From Halicephalobus mephisto (lineage: Eukaryota; Nematoda; Chromadorea; Rhabditida; Panagrolaimidae): a stretch of DNA of 64,000 nt. Location: positions 186,001 through 250,000 of the forward strand of contig SWDT01000020.1 in NCBI GenBank assembly GCA_009193035.1. Direction: 5' to 3'. The notes below the pieces were generated by a model. The model was not told the DNA's origin. It saw only the letters and a program-made list of their open reading frames with translations, and made no database searches. This document shows, piece after piece, positions 34,571-45,639 of the stretch. Numbering within the stretch: the first letter of the stretch is position 1; the number at the start of each line of letters is the position of its first letter. The translations under genes were made by a program, and so were the position numbers.

Positions 34571-37565
34571 TTAGTTTATTTTTCTTCGGTAAATTTTAAT
34601 TGGAGTTCCGTGGAGGGGTTTCGTGATCAATTCAGGACAAGGAGTGTTTTGTTCCCATGGCATTTCGGCTTCAACACGATATTTTCTAAAAAACCAACTT
34701 AAAACTGTTTTTTCTTCCATTAAGGCGAATTTTTGGCCGATACAGTTCCGTGGACCTGCAGAAAACGGAACGAAGGCAAATGGATGTCTTTTTGCAATTC
34801 TTTCTTGATCGAAATGATCTGGATTATAGGTGTTTCCATTAGGGAAGCTACCAATGTCACGATGGATAATAATCGGAGGAATCATGATTGTCGCTCCTTG
34901 TGGCACAAGTTCACCATCTGAAAAAAATTTTATTTTTAAATTTAAAAAACTTCCATTTTTAAATTTTTCTTTTTTTATTTTTTTTAAATTTAAAAAACTT
35001 CCATTTTTAAATTTTTCTTTTTTTATTTTTTTTAAATTTTAAAAAATTTCCATTTTTAAATTTTTCTTTTTTTATTTTTTTTAATTTTAAAAAAATTCCA
35101 TTTTTAAATTTTTATTTTTTTATTTTTTTTAATTTTAAAAACTTCCATTTTTAAATTTTTATTTTTTTATTTTTTTTTATTTTAAAAATTTCCATTTTTA
35201 AATTCTTCTTTTCTCATTTTTAAAAGTTTTTATTTTTTCTTAATTTAAAGAATTTTTTATTTTTTTTAAATTTTAAAAATTTCCGTTTTTTTTTAATTTT
35301 AAAAATTTCTATTTCGGTTTTTTTAATTTTTAAACTTACTTAAATCAAAATCTTCTTCGACGGACCTAGTGTGGAAAGGAACAGGAGGAAATAGCCTTAG
35401 GCTTTCTTTTATGCATTTTTCTAGATACTTCATTTTTGTCAAATCTTCATGAGTACAGGATCGATCGCTATCCCCGAAGATTTCATCGAGTTCTTCGATA
35501 ACTTTTTCTTGGCAGTCTTGGAAGTGGGCGAGAGACCAGATCGTCCAGGTCATCCCGGACGAGGTCGTGTCGTGTCCTTCGAACATGAAGGTGTCTACTT
35601 CTTCTCTTATGTCTTCATCTGTCAATTTCCCTTCATCTTGGACACTTAACAGCAGATCTAAGAAAGCTAATCTCTTTTTAGCAATAAATTCAGCGTCGTC
35701 AAAATTCACTTTTTCTCCTTTGATCCGTTCTTCCCGGAATTTCGTCCCTCTTTCTTCGATTACCTTCCTCGTGAAGTCAGTGACCATCTTGAGAGTTTGT
35801 CTGTATTCTTTGCCTGAACCGAAAAAGTACCAGATGGGCTCGATCCAGAGCCACGGGGTTCTGGCGTATTCGAAACTGATTTCGTTCAGTCTCTGGACCC
35901 CCATAACGTAAGGGTGATTTGGATTTGCTTGAGCGTTGACTTTAGTTCCCATTGATGTCGCTACAATTTTTAAAATCAGAAAAAAGACAAAATTTAAAAA
36001 ATAATTATTTCGAAAATATTTTTGCGCGCGATGCGTTTTGGCAATCTGTTCCAATGGAAAACTGATTCCCACAAAGTGCGTCAGCCTAATTATTCCTTCT
36101 TTGATGATAAAAACCAGCGCGAGTCACCACAATCATTTCCTTTTTCCAGAAAAGAACCAGTGCGAGTCACATTCAATAAACTATTTCTTCTTTTGCATTG
36201 AGAGTTAGGCCATTCATTTCTTTTCAGATGATAAAAACCAGAGCGAGTTGCTTTCGACAGACCATTTATTCCTATAAAGCAACTGTTGGGTCTACCATTC
36301 CTTTAGAATTGTAGTCAGTGCGAGTTACTTTCAGGGGAATACCCTGACAAGCCATTTATTCCTATATTAAGCGCATTCAGCCCAATCATTCTTCTCATCA
36401 TGATAAAAACCAGCGCGAGTGATTCATTTGGCTTGCTTTTTGCTTTCGGGTGGTTTTATATGGAAATTACCTAAAACGTGATTTTTTGAAATACTTCGTT
36501 ATTGGCATCGAAATTCCGACATTATGCAGGTTACGGTATAATAATGGGTAAATGTGAGGGGGTTTCATATATGGATTGCCTTGATTAATAAAAACAAAAC
36601 CAACCGCAGATGATGTCCAAGGCGCATCTCTTGACGTAAGGGAAAAAGTTGAAAATTTTTCCAGTGTCCGCGTGTTCCTCCAGTTGTTTCAGCATGATTT
36701 GGGCTTCTTCGTCGTAGATTCTGAGGAAACTGTTGAGAACGTTAAAATGGAAAGCCGGAGTTAGTAGTTTTCTTCGAGATCGCCATTTTTCTCCAGTAGA
36801 AGTCAAAAGTCCAGTCCCAAGCCATCTCTTGACGATACCGTATTCTATTCCTTTGGTGATCACAACGTTGGATTCCAGAACGGTTTTGACAGCTTCTGGA
36901 GCCAAAACAAGGACAACCGGAAAAGGTCCTAGCCAGACTCTGATTGTTTTTTTTCCTTCGTTAATGAAGCTAGTCGCCCACTCTAACATCTGAATGCAGA
37001 ATTCTGAAATTTTACTTTTAAATATAAAATATAAAATAATTTCGAAATTTACATTTTCATATATGAAATTACTTCGATAAAATCTGCATTTTCATATATG
37101 AAATTACTTTGATAAAATTTAAATTTCATATATGAAATTACTTCGATAAAATTTAAATTTCATATATGAAATTACTTCAGTAAAATATGCATTTTCATAT
37201 ATGAAATTATTTTCGATAAAATATGCATTTTCATATATGAAATTACTTCAATAAAATTGACGTTTAATATTTATTAATGAAATTTATATTTTTATATATG
37301 AAGTTGTTTTTGTCAAGATTTTGGATCTTCATATGTTATCTCGGTCAGATTTTGTTTTAAAAATATAAAATTATTCGAAAATCTCACCGGCAGGACTCAT
37401 TTTGAACAACAGTGGAGTCCCGATCAAGGGAAACGACGGCGGTCCGGCGAACTTCTCGATCGTTGTATTCAGCTTTCTTCTGTGTTTGATGAATTCATAA
37501 ACTGTTTTCCAGTAGAAAATAAAAAGCCCGAGGGCGAAAGCTCCTATCCACAGAACGACTCCCAT
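34571..37565 (-). CDS. Cytochrome P450, CYP4-like clan
   Basis: Four exons (37565-37388, 37003-36605, 35960-35340, 34917-34571) join in frame to 514 aa, a full-length microsomal P450. The N-terminal membrane anchor (residues 1-22) is followed by the proline-rich GPPSFPLIGTP. The I helix has EGHDTT (320-325); its Glu is the residue that covalently attaches heme in CYP4 enzymes. The K helix has ESLR, and the heme loop FSAGPRNCIG has Cys 458 as iron ligand. CYP4-type enzymes omega-hydroxylate fatty acids and related lipids at the ER. Nematode CYP4-clan members include the CYP29, CYP31 and CYP32 groups; this one is not assigned. Intron 1 is an array of TTTCATATATGAAATTACTT, intron 2 holds ACCAGCGCGAGTC units, and intron 3 is A/T tandem repeats. 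Confidence 0.93.
34935..35330. repeat. Tandem A/T repeat filling P450 intron 3
   Basis: Six or more copies of a unit with AAAACTTCCATTTTTAAATT then TTTCTTTTTTTATTTTTTTT. Confidence 0.65.
36075..36440. repeat. Degenerate tandem units with CCAGCGCGAGTCAC in P450 intron 2
   Basis: Four to five loosely repeated units carry ATGATAAAAACCAGCGCGAG and CCATTTATTCCT. GCGCGAGT also occurs in several unrelated repeats of the window. Confidence 0.5.
37040..37345. repeat. Array of the palindrome TTTCATATATGAAA in P450 intron 1
   Basis: About seven units of 38-40 bp, TTTTCATATATGAAATTACT then TCGATAAAATNTGCA. Single copies of the palindrome are scattered in other introns (for example 26738, 36565, 44318). 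Confidence 0.7.
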
Positions 37566-40297
37566 TTCGGTATCACTGAAATCTGAAACAAATAAAATAA
37601 AAAAATCAGAAATTAAGGAAAAAGAATAGTGTATGATAACACTAGAAAACGTGATGCAAAATTTCAGATAAAAGATAAACTACAACAACTAAAATTAAAC
37701 TAAAAAATGAGGAAAGATCAGAATAGAAAATTGCTCAATCAACTTCGATTTTGTCAAATTACAAGTGCATTTGAGTTTATTTGGAGGAATTTTGGAAAAA
37801 TCCCTGCTTGTTGGTAAATTTCTCGATGAAGTTGGTTGTCAAGGTTATGCGCGTCCTTCAAGCTCCAAATCTGAGGAAATTGAACCAGGTTACTTTCCAC
37901 AAGACATCATAAGCCTTTTAAAAAGTAGAACTTCTTACAAAGTAATTCCGGTACGAAGACCTAAAATCATAAAATTATATAAAAACATTTAAAAAAGTGT
38001 AAATTATTACGAAATAGCTTCAATATAAAATCCTAAAATCACAATATTATATAAAAACATTTAAAAAAGTGTAAACTATTACAAAGCAATTCAGGTACGA
38101 AGACCTAGAATCATAAAATTATATAAAAACATTTAAAAAAGTGTAAATTATTACGAAATAGCTTCAATGTAAAATCCTAAAATCATTAAATTATATAAAA
38201 ACATTAAAAAGTGTAAATTCCTACGAAATAGTCTCACCACGAAATCCTAAAATTACAAAATTAAAAATAAAAAATATTACGAAATAATCCCAAAATGAAA
38301 TTTCAGAAAACTATAAATTTCGAAATTATTATTAAATTTTTTCGAAATTGTCTTAACACGAAATTTCAGAACATACTGTTACAAAAAGTGGAAATAAATA
38401 TTCTTACGAAATTACTCCAACACAAATTTTTTGAATTTTAAGATTTTTGAATTTAAAAAAATTTGAATTTTAAGATTTTTTGAATTTAAAAAAATTTGAA
38501 TTTATTAAAATTTGCAATGTATTTCGGATCAATCAAATTAAAGATGTTTTTTATCCACTGTCGAAGAGGACAGCTTGCATTTTGATAAATCGCTCCATAA
38601 AAAAGCAAAAATTAAACTTCGAATTTGATCTGAAAGATGATTCAACTCGAAGTTGCCTCAAAAATTTAGCCGTTTTTTCCATTTTTGTCTGGTTTGCCAT
38701 TATTGCTGTTGGGCGAGTCGAAAAATCTTGGCGTTCGATTATCCTACTTTCTCTTAATAATTTACTTGTTTTTTTATTTCATATATCTATTTTGTTAATT
38801 TTTGAGATTTTTATGTTTATTTCCTAATATTTTACCTGATTTACTATTATTATCGGTGAGCGAGTAAAAAAATCACGTTCCTCAATCATCCTACTTTTTG
38901 TATTTTTTCATATATCTAATTTATTACTTTTTTTAATATTTATGTTTATTTCCTAATATTTTACCTGATTTACTATTATTATCGGTGAACGAGTAAAAAA
39001 ATCATGTTCCTCAATCATCCTACTTTTGGTCGTAATTTTTTTCATATATCTATTTTGTTACTTTTTTTAATATTTATGTTTATTTCCTAATATTTTACCT
39101 GATTTACTATTATTATCGGTGAGCGAGTAAAAAAATCACGTTCCTCAATTATCCTACTTTTGTTCGTAATTTTTTTCATATATCTAATTTATTACTTTTT
39201 TTAATATTCATGTTTATTTCCTAATATTTTACCTGATTTACCAACATTATTCCTGAACGAGCTGAAAAACCACATCATTTGGTCATCCTACTTTTGTTCG
39301 TGATTTTTTTCGTATATCTATTTTGTTAATTTTTTAATATTTACGTTCGTTTTCTCCATGTTCCCGTCTATTTGACTATTATTACCCTCCAATGAGTCAG
39401 AACATCGTGTTATTTGATTTTTTACTTTTCATTGATAATTTGTTTTTCCTTATACTCATCACAATTTTTCTCTAATTTTTATTTTTATCATTTTTACAGT
39501 TTACCATTATTACTGTTGAACAATTTGAGATACCGTGTTGTTCGATTTCCCTACTTTCTATCGGCATTTTTCATGTTTATTGCAATTTTCAAAATTTATG
39601 TTTATTAACCAGTCATTAATAATTTTACGATGTTTTAACACCTATCACCCACCTTTTTTCTTGTTTCATTTCCATTTCATTTCATAATGTTCCATGAATT
39701 TTTGCCGAATGTAATGTTGTCTCTTCTCTGCACTTTAGAGATTTCGGCTCTTAGGAAATTGGCTCCATCTCTTGTTTTTTCATAGCGGTGGCCAAGTCCA
39801 AGACTGCATTTTCGCCAATGGCCGTGCCTGTCGCTCCTATCAAAACCAAGAAACTAGTAGTAGATAGACGCATGTTTTGAGCTCGAAGCCAAGAGCTTTC
39901 GAGTCGCCGTGGCCTAACGTCTTATCAAGTCCATTTTGTGTCCGGTTGCTGAGCTCTCGCAAATCCTAGTATTTGTTTTTAAAATAGATTTGATATGCAT
40001 TTTCGTGGAGTCACTATATGATAGTCGCATTACATATGAATCATCAAAATTGGCCAATGTTAATCGAAAAGTTAACTGGATGAAATTACTATTTGTGTCC
40101 CAAAGTTTCTCTTATTCGTGTTAATTTTTATTTTCTGTCAATTTTTACTTTAATCGTTCTTTTGACTACCTAACGGTTCATTTGTTCCACAAGACTAGAA
40201 AATAAATCCAATTGTTGCCTGTTTCCCCTGAAGTTTTTAATTTTCGTCTTCGTCAAATGTGTTCTACTGATGAATTAACGTTTTTCCAGTTGACTCA
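37566..40297. other. Intergenic region upstream of exl-1 with tandem repeats
   Basis: 37765-37980 keeps an open, protein-like forward frame (for example GKFLDEVGCQGYARP), possibly a decayed gene. 37960-38300 is a four-copy repeat with ATAAAATTATATAAAAACAT and ATTACGAAATAG. 38690-39500 has four clear and two decayed copies of a unit of about 130 bp (CTGATTTACTATTATTATCG, GTGAGCGAGTAAAAAAATC). 39700-40000 is a GC-richer island with a small reverse-strand ORF at 39751-39873. Confidence 0.5.
39751..39873 (-). CDS. Candidate 40-residue secreted micropeptide
   Basis: An ATG-to-TAA frame of 41 codons in a GC-richer island. The first 20 residues (MRLSTTSFLVLIGATGTAIG) look like a signal peptide with a small-residue cleavage site. 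The rest is a short amphipathic segment with ENAVLDLATAMKKQ. No homologue is recognised and no splice acceptor directly precedes it. A chance ORF remains quite possible. Confidence 0.3.
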   Translation of the reverse strand: MRLSTTSFLVLIGATGTAIGENAVLDLATAMKKQEMEPIS

Positions 40298-41089
40298 ATG
40301 TCTGAAACGTTGTCATTGCTAAAACTCTGGGTTAAGGCCGGAAGCGATGGACTGGCCCTTGGAGGTGATCCGGTATCTCAACAACTTTTTATGATTTTGA
40401 TTCTCAAGGGAGAAAACCCCTCTTGCCGGTTTGAAGTCGTGACAATTAATGAAGCTAAACCGGCTGCTGACTTTAGAGACGTAAGTCATGAATCATGGGA
40501 CTTATCAGTTTTTATTTTTTAGGCCGGATTTCGTCACGCCCCAGCTCTGGAACATGGTCAAGATGTTGCCATCTCTCATCCGGATGAGATTGTTGAGTAT
40601 ATTGATCGTACTTATCCCCATCCGAGTCTTCGGAATGATGACACTGAGGCTGAAGCAGCTACTGCCGACTTGTTTAGAGCTTTTTGTTACTTTGTGAAGG
40701 AGGTCAACAAGGATCCTAAGGGATTGTTGAATGAACTCTACCGTCTGAACCAGTATCTTGAATCTAATGGAAAGAAGTTCCTGACTGGTGATTCTCCAAT
40801 GCATATTGATTGCATCGTTTTGCCGAAACTTCATAGTATCAGGATCGCAGCACGTGCTTTGAAAGGTTTTGAGATTCCTATCGACTTGCATCACCTGTGG
40901 CGATATCTTCAAGCCGGGTACTCCCATCCTTCCTTTAACCAGAGCTGTCCGTCTGATCAAGAGATTATCCTCTACTGGGCCGACCGCAAGGACACCGCTG
41001 ACCTGCCTGCTTCTAAGAGGAGTCAACTGAGCCGTCAAAAGCCCGTTAGAACCATGACTGTCCCACCCGAAGCTATCAACATTCAGTAA
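40298..41089 (+). CDS. exl-1: CLIC-family protein, EXL-1-like
   Basis: Two exons (40298-40480, 40523-41089) join in frame to 249 aa, the usual CLIC size. The thioredoxin-like N-terminal domain starts LWVKAGSDGLALGGDPVSQQ and the all-helical GST-C-like domain follows, with the conserved MHIDCIVLPKLHSIRIAARAL and CPSDQEII. CLIC proteins switch between soluble glutathione-transferase-like and membrane forms; in C. elegans the paralogues are EXC-4 (excretory canal) and EXL-1 (intestine, muscle, neurons). The GGDPVSQQ spelling and the WADRK end favour EXL-1. The CPFS redox site of vertebrate CLICs reads DPVS here (Asp 24), as I recall it also does in EXL-1. A TTTTTCCAG acceptor 8 bases before the ATG suggests trans-splicing. 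AATAAA at 41193-41198. Confidence 0.9.
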
Positions 41090-41332
41090 ATTTGGCACTC
41101 CTTGAGATGATGCTCCGACTAATTACGAGTAAAGGGTTTCCGCTTTACCAGTTATAATTTTCATCATTTTTTGGGCAATTTGGATTTTAATGAATAAATT
41201 ACAAAAAACAAATCAAGTCCCGGGAAAAGATCGAAAACAGGTCCAAGATGGAGACACGGATGAGGGAATCTTTGAGATCGAGTCGGTGTCTATCTTGGAG
41301 TTGGGTTGATAAACAGAACAACGAACCCGCAA

Positions 41333-41736
41333 TTACGGACGTCCTCGGCCACGACCGCCTCTGACACCACGAGCTCCACGGCCCCTACCTCTGACTCCAC
41401 GTCCACGAGCACCGAGCCTTCCACGAGTAGACTTCTTCTTAGGTTCATCGTCGACGAGTAATTGATCTAATCCTAGAGCATCTGGTAGGACAATATAGCG
41501 GATGTTGTTTCCTGAAATATGTCGTTAGAATTGGAGATGAAAAATAACGGACCTCTGATGGAGAGGGCATCTAGGGTAATCTGATCGCGTCCTTTGACAG
41601 TCATCTTCACGTTTCTCAAGTGCATGTTCATGGCCACATCAACACCGAGAATAGTTCCTTGGACCTGAGTTCCGTTTTTGAGTTCTATTGTGACGGTTTC
41701 ACGAGTGAGTTTCATCAGAAAGCGGACCAACTTCAT
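41333..41736 (-). CDS. snr-3: Small nuclear ribonucleoprotein Sm D1
   Basis: Two exons (41736-41553, 41511-41333) give 120 aa, matching Sm D1 (119 aa in human). It starts [20 protein letters not shown] and has the Sm1 motif ([13 protein letters not shown]) and Sm2 motif ([13 protein letters not shown]). The C-terminal Gly/Arg tail (RGRG repeats) is the substrate for symmetric arginine dimethylation and SMN binding. It is a core subunit of the heptameric Sm ring on U1, U2, U4 and U5 snRNAs in the spliceosome. The intron is only 41 bp. The gene is convergent with exl-1 (243 bp apart) and divergent from the SR-protein gene, so two splicing genes share an upstream region of 856 bp. Confidence 0.97.
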
Positions 41737-42592
41737 CTTGATTCGAGACCTCTGAAATCACATTTCATATATTAAATCAACCAATATCGCTACCTCCTCG
41801 CGGTTAACTCGATGATTATAAAAATATAAAGTTAAAGGAAATAAAGCAAATATAAAAAGAGTTAAATTACGGTTACGAAAGAGAAATTTGGTCGAATGAA
41901 GCGCGCAACACCGAGCAAAAAAAATCGTTCCGGGAGTTCTTGTTTTATTTTTGGCGCTGAGTTTCGTTGTTTCCCAAAATTTCCCGTCTAACGCTCTCAT
42001 TTCCTTTTTATTTTATTATTTTCTAAGGAATTTGCCGTATTTTCTATCTTTAGGAGTTGTATTTTCACTGTATTTATCGGATTTTATACTTTGAAATTTT
42101 TTCTGATTTCATGAGTTCCCTGTTTACAACATTTGCTGTCTGACTCCCCTAAAAACACCTCCACCACCACATAACCATTCTCCTGCTCATCGAATACCTG
42201 GCTTTTATAGCCATAAGCGTCTTCACAACGCGTTATTTGTAATTTTTCATATAAAATTTTCTTCTTTTTGACATAGAAATTTCGTCATTTTTTGTTTGAT
42301 ATTTCTAAATTAATGAACCTAATCGGAAATTAGTGTGGAATTTGTTGTTGAAGAAACAGAATGAATAAATAGTTGTTCTTTCGGCGAGAAAGAGAAGTAA
42401 AGCAGAATGCAATTTGAAAGTTCGCGCCACTTACAGTAAACATTCCCGAAAGGAAACGCCAGTTGCTAGCGCACAGCGTCCCTTCTCTGTCAATTTGTAC
42501 GCGCCTTTGTTCTCGAGATGTGACGTTTTTGCGTTTTTTCCTAATTTTTCATATTTAATTGTGGAGCATAAATTACAAAGTGGTTTCAGAAG
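41737..42592. promoter_or_regulatory. Divergent upstream region of snr-3 and the SR-protein gene
   Basis: Contains short GC-richer patches (41870-41960, 42420-42520) but no supported exon. TGGTTTCAGAAG just before the ATG at 42593 is a strong candidate spliced-leader acceptor for the SR gene. Confidence 0.4.
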
Positions 42593-43458
42593 ATGTCTCG
42601 TGTCTACGTTGGTCGTTTGCCTTATCGGGCTCGCGAACGCGATGTCGAGTCTTTCTTCAAGGGTTATGGCCGAGTCCGCGACGTCCTGATGAAGAATGGA
42701 TACTGTTTCGTCGAGCTCTCAAGCTCTCGTGATGCCGAAGATGCTGTGTATGACTTGAATGGTAGAACGTTACTGGGTGATCGGTGGGTTTTGATATATG
42801 GAGATTTCTGTAATTCGTCGTTTTTAGGGTCGTTGTTGAAATCGCGAAGGGAAGACCGTGGCGGTCTCGCAGAAGGAGGTCCCGCAGCTACAGAAGATCC
42901 CGCTCGCGTTCCTACAGCAGAGACCGTGACCGTCATCGTCGGCGTAGACGTTCCTCAACTCGCTCAAGCCGAAGCCGTTCCCGCAGTCGCAGTCGTACTC
43001 CAAAACGCCGCTCACGCCGTCATTCCGATTCTGAAAGCCCAGTTCCTGAGAAGAAGAGTCGCCGCGATGAGAGCAGAAGCCCTTCTGCTGATCGTGATCG
43101 TAGCGCTTCTCCGGAAGCGAAGAGACGCTCGCGTTCTAATTCTGTTACAGATAAATCTCCACGTCGTTCTGCCTCAAGAGAAAGATCCCCTCCTGTGAAT
43201 GGAAACGGAAAAGAAAAAGTCAAGGATGAATCCCCACGTCGTGATGGATCTGCCGCTAGCCCAAGACGTTCCCCGTCGAAGTCCCCACATTCACGATCAC
43301 GCTCTCGTTCCAGAAGTGTCCACTCCGACCGTGAGCGCTCCAGAAGCCATCAATCTGAACACGAACGTTCCCGCTCACGCTCTAGAGAAGCATCTTCGCG
43401 CTCACGCTCCCGTTCTCGCTCTGGAAGTTACTCCCGTTCGGGATCCGAAAGAGACTAA
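42593..43458 (+). CDS. SR-family splicing factor with a single RRM
   Basis: Two exons (42593-42783, 42828-43458; intron 44 bp) give 273 aa. Residues 1-72 are one RRM with RNP2 VYVGRL and an RNP1-like NGYCFVEL, closest to the first RRM of SRSF4/5/6-type proteins (YRARERDVESFFKGYGR). The second, pseudo-RRM of that group (with SWQDLKD) is absent, and a 200-residue Arg/Ser domain follows directly. A one-RRM layout is also seen in C. elegans RSP-5, so this may be its orthologue or a lineage-specific form. SR proteins bind exonic enhancers and recruit U1 and U2AF in the nucleus. The RS domain is encoded with GC-rich CGT/CGC/TCC codons unlike the A/T-rich surroundings. Possible downstream spliced exons at 43612-43769 and 43807-43921. 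Confidence 0.92.
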
Positions 43459-43611
43459 AAGTGGGAATGAGAAAGGTGTAAGTCTCTTGATTTTGTCTCT
43501 TTGATACATTATTGAAGTATTTATTGTTCCCTCTATTTTTGGCTTGGTGATACCAATCTCTGATACTCCATGTTATTTGTTTATTGTCTGCTTTTGATGT
43601 ATTATTTTCAA

Positions 43612-44091
43612 GATGGAACCATTCGAACCAATCGAGCACGCGCGTTCATACCATTCATACTATCAATCTCGGGTCCGTTGCTATTCCAATCTGGCTTTTC
43701 GCACATCATCGCGAAAACGGAGTACATTTCATGCCAACGCTGATATCGGTAAAAAACGGAAGTTTTTATAATTTTGGGGTTTGGTTTGGGTTTGTTATCG
43801 AATTTAGCGAGTCCTCTCGGATGTTCGTTTTCCACATTTCCACTCCTTCTGATCAGTTCCCATTACCCAGCCGTCCATAGCTCCTATCTCGCGCACGTGC
43901 TCTTTCACAGGATACTTCGACTTGGTGAGTTTTGAATTATTTTGTTTGTGAGGATGAAATAAAAACTGAGAAAAAAAGCAATTTATTTCATGGACACATG
44001 TGGGTATTTTGGATTTGAGGAGGATTTCAGTCGTAAATTTGGATACGAAGTTGGTTGGTCCCTTGTCGGGACAGCTGTAGCTCTATCAGTT
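43612..44091 (+). other. Possible small gene or alternative 3' exons of the SR gene
   Basis: An ATG right behind TTTTCAAG opens a frame (MEPFEPIEHARSYHSYYQSR) to a donor ATATCG|GTAAAA near 43769. It rejoins at TTTAG|CGAGTCC (43807) and stays open to CTTG|GTGAGT (43921), then through TTTCAG|TCGTAAA (about 44031) to a TAG near 44077. Three compatible junctions in a row favour real exons of an unrecognised protein of about 100 aa. The alternative is that they are 3' UTR or alternative exons of the SR gene, since AAAGGT|GTAAGT just after its stop is a good donor. No homology is recognised. Confidence 0.35.
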
Positions 44092-45639
44092 GTCGAATTT
44101 GATCATCGAACTTTTGTTTTTAGAAAATATTCCCGATAGGATGACTAGTTTTTTGTTTTTTTATCATTGTTGCATTTTTGATAAATTTCCAAGTGGATTT
44201 TTCTACTGTGATTACGGCATTGTGGAGAAGAAGTAAACGTCGATCGGAGTAGTTTTTGAGATTTATGGAATATGTAATTGGAATTGCGGTTTTTTCTGGA
44301 AGGAAAGTGAGGAATTTCATATATGAACGAGGAGGAATAATTTTGATTTTTGAGTTTTTTGCGCGTGTTTTTGTTAATTTTAATTATTTTTTGTAATTTC
44401 ATATAAATTTTAATCTAATTAAAGTTATTTAATTTTTTTCAAAAAAGGAAAGAAATCAAAAGTCAACTTTTTCGTATATGAACGAGGAAGAACAAATTTG
44501 ATTTTTAAGTTTTTTCCGCGTTCGTTTTTATTAATTTTAATTATTTTTTGTAATTTCATATAAATTTTAAACTAATTAAAGTTATTTAATTTTTTTCAAA
44601 AAAGGAAAGAAATCAAAAGTCAAATTTTTCATATATGAACGAGGAAGAACAAATTTGATTTTTGAGTTTTTTTCCGCGTTCGTTTTTATTAATTTTAATC
44701 ATTCTATTTCGTCACCAGATGTGTATTTTCCGCTGATTACGGTTATCTAATTGATTTTTTCTATAAAGAAATCGAAAAAGTCAAAATTTGATTTTTTCAA
44801 ACATGAATGATAAAAACTACGTAATTTTTTTGAATTCATTTTTCCCGCGTTGATTTTAAAAATTTTAATAATTTTCTATAATTAGGTACAAATTTCAAAA
44901 TGATTAAAATTATTTTAAAAAATAAAAATTTTTCATATATCGAAATTTTTTATTTTTTCGAAAATATCTGATTTCGAAATATCGGTTTACAAAAACGGAA
45001 CGCGGATTCTGAATCTCCGTTTCGAGAGCTTTAAAATGATATATAAATTTTTATAAAAAACGAAATTTTAAAATGATTTATAAATTTTTAAAATTTCATT
45101 TCCTTGTCGGTTCGCGCCAGTTGTCTCGAAGCGATAGTTTTCTGGATTCTGTCTTGTCCATTTCGAAATTCGTACGCGCTCGTTCATCCCTTCGATTTTC
45201 GGTGACCTTTGTCGCATTTTTTCCTTAAATTTTTTATTTTCGAACTTTATTGGAATTGCGTGAAATATTTTAGGTTCTTCCACAGCCCGGTAAGTCCTTT
45301 AAACCAATGTCCGGAATTTAGGATTCTGGGATTTTCTAAAAATTCGTGTTGAGACGATTTCGTAACAAGTTTTATTTTTAAATTCTACAAGAATTCGATG
45401 TATTTTGATTTCGAAATTTTGTAATTTCGAAGATTTATGAATTTTGTGACTTCGAGATACTTCGTGGATTGTTACGAAATCGGACGTTGTCCATTGTCGT
45501 TTTTCGAATCGTGGGTTTTTCTAAGAATATTATATTTTGGAAAACTAACCTCTTCCTATTGTGCTATCTCGGTTCCTTTTGTGCTAATAATTTTTTGATT
45601 GACGCAGTTTCCCGTCTGTTTTGTCAACTATGAAATTCC

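Noticed and set aside
38480..38827. Hydrophobic forward frame of 115 codons
   Set aside because: It has no ATG-based or spliced start and runs into the 130-bp tandem repeat; composition is A/T-driven.
42664..43223. Reverse and alternate frames over the SR gene
   Set aside because: They are shadows of the Arg/Ser-coding sequence; only the forward spliced frame gives an RRM and RS domain.
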